Positions 63,874 through 64,000 of a DNA stretch of 64,000 nucleotides are shown here, in pieces; within the stretch, counting starts at the first letter, position 1, and each line of letters starts with the position of its first letter. The notes beneath the pieces are model-generated. The model was not told where the DNA came from. It saw only the letters and a program-made list of their open reading frames with translations, and did no database searches. The position numbers and the translations under genes are program-made. Location of the stretch: positions 186,001-250,000 of the forward strand of contig OZ257140.1 of assembly GCA_965279165.1 (NCBI GenBank), given 5' to 3'. The DNA comes from JBAYIE01 sp965279165 (GTDB lineage: Bacteria; Bacteroidota; Bacteroidia; UKL13-3).

Positions 63874-64000
63874 TTAGTCCAGTTTGAAGTCGACTATTTT
63901 GTATCCTAATTTTTCGAGGTTACCTTGGATTTTATCCTTATCACCCACAACCACGATAATCATTTTTTCGATAGGTAATAATTCTTTAGCCAAAGCATCA
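63874..64000 (-). CDS. M16-family peptidase, C-terminal end only
   Basis: The last 41 codons of a leftward gene read 'DALAKELLPIEKMIIVVVGD' and then 'EKLGYKIVDFKLD' before TAA. This is the usual finish of M16 (insulinase/pitrilysin-like) zinc peptidases, in which the last strand and 'VVVGD...I...L...G' turn close the second half of the chamber. The rest lies outside the window, so the catalytic HxxEH motif cannot be checked. Confidence 0.7.
   Translation of the reverse strand, partial: DALAKELLPIEKMIIVVVGDKDKIQGNLEKLGYKIVDFKLD

Overview
The window looks like a low-GC chromosome segment of a free-living or environmental member of the Bacteroidota. The evidence is a SusC/SusD pair, several type IX secretion (T9SS) C-terminal sorting domains, an ATP synthase operon without atpD/atpC, -7 boxes of the TAnnTTTG type, very few Shine-Dalgarno sequences, and a cluster of yceD-rpmF-plsX-fabH-accB-accC. 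Family or genus cannot be fixed from the sequence. No rRNA, tRNA, prophage, transposase or CRISPR array was seen.

Layout. 1-5.2 kb: leftward genes for a short-chain dehydrogenase (start only), a thioesterase, RibBA, a glycosyltransferase and an LptF/G permease, then a small START-like protein. 5.5-8 kb: priA. 8-10.2 kb: an accessory patch with a ParE-type toxin-antitoxin pair and a lipoprotein, bounded by amn and by a decayed copy of the amn 3' end. 11-14.2 kb: two tandem secreted T9SS paralogues. 14.3-19.9 kb: F0F1 ATP synthase operon (a, c, b, delta, alpha, gamma). 20-28.4 kb: a phosphoesterase, then the lipid/biotin-carboxylase cluster, miaA, terC and lipB. 28.4-33.2 kb: accessory DNA with an unknown gene, a HEPN-family gene, a GH3-like adenylating enzyme (plus a decayed tail of that gene type) and a HigBA-like toxin-antitoxin. 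33.4-39.8 kb: a large membrane protein followed by a dense REP-like cluster, a HesB-like protein with an ABC permease, a PhyH oxygenase and a Na+/H+ antiporter. 39.9-58.4 kb: a glucan (starch/maltodextrin) utilisation locus. 58.5-64 kb: an M13 peptidase, a DHFR-like protein, a Fic enzyme with a previously untracked VbhA-like antitoxin, a DUF1223 protein, a small orphan and the end of an M16 peptidase.

The glucan locus is the main functional unit. A secreted GH13 enzyme, SusC, SusD and two surface proteins run leftward from one intergenic region. A four-repeat T9SS protein and a GH31 alpha-glucosidase run rightward. Farther on are a sugar kinase-like ATPase, an MFS sugar transporter, a second GH13 and a NUDIX-type (NrtR/AraR-like) regulator. 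A palindrome with arms like AGTGTA / TACACT separated by 5 bp occurs in the control regions of these units and at the start of the regulator gene itself. I infer that the regulator controls the whole locus and itself.

The second theme is unusual 3' ends. At least eight genes have a tandem array or REP-like element beginning at, or a few bases after, their stop codon. Three loci also carry decayed extra copies of a neighbouring gene's last ~30 codons. At two of these, about 1.9 kb of toxin-antitoxin or HEPN cargo lies between the copy and the intact gene. This suggests that gene 3' ends act as recombination or insertion hot spots here.
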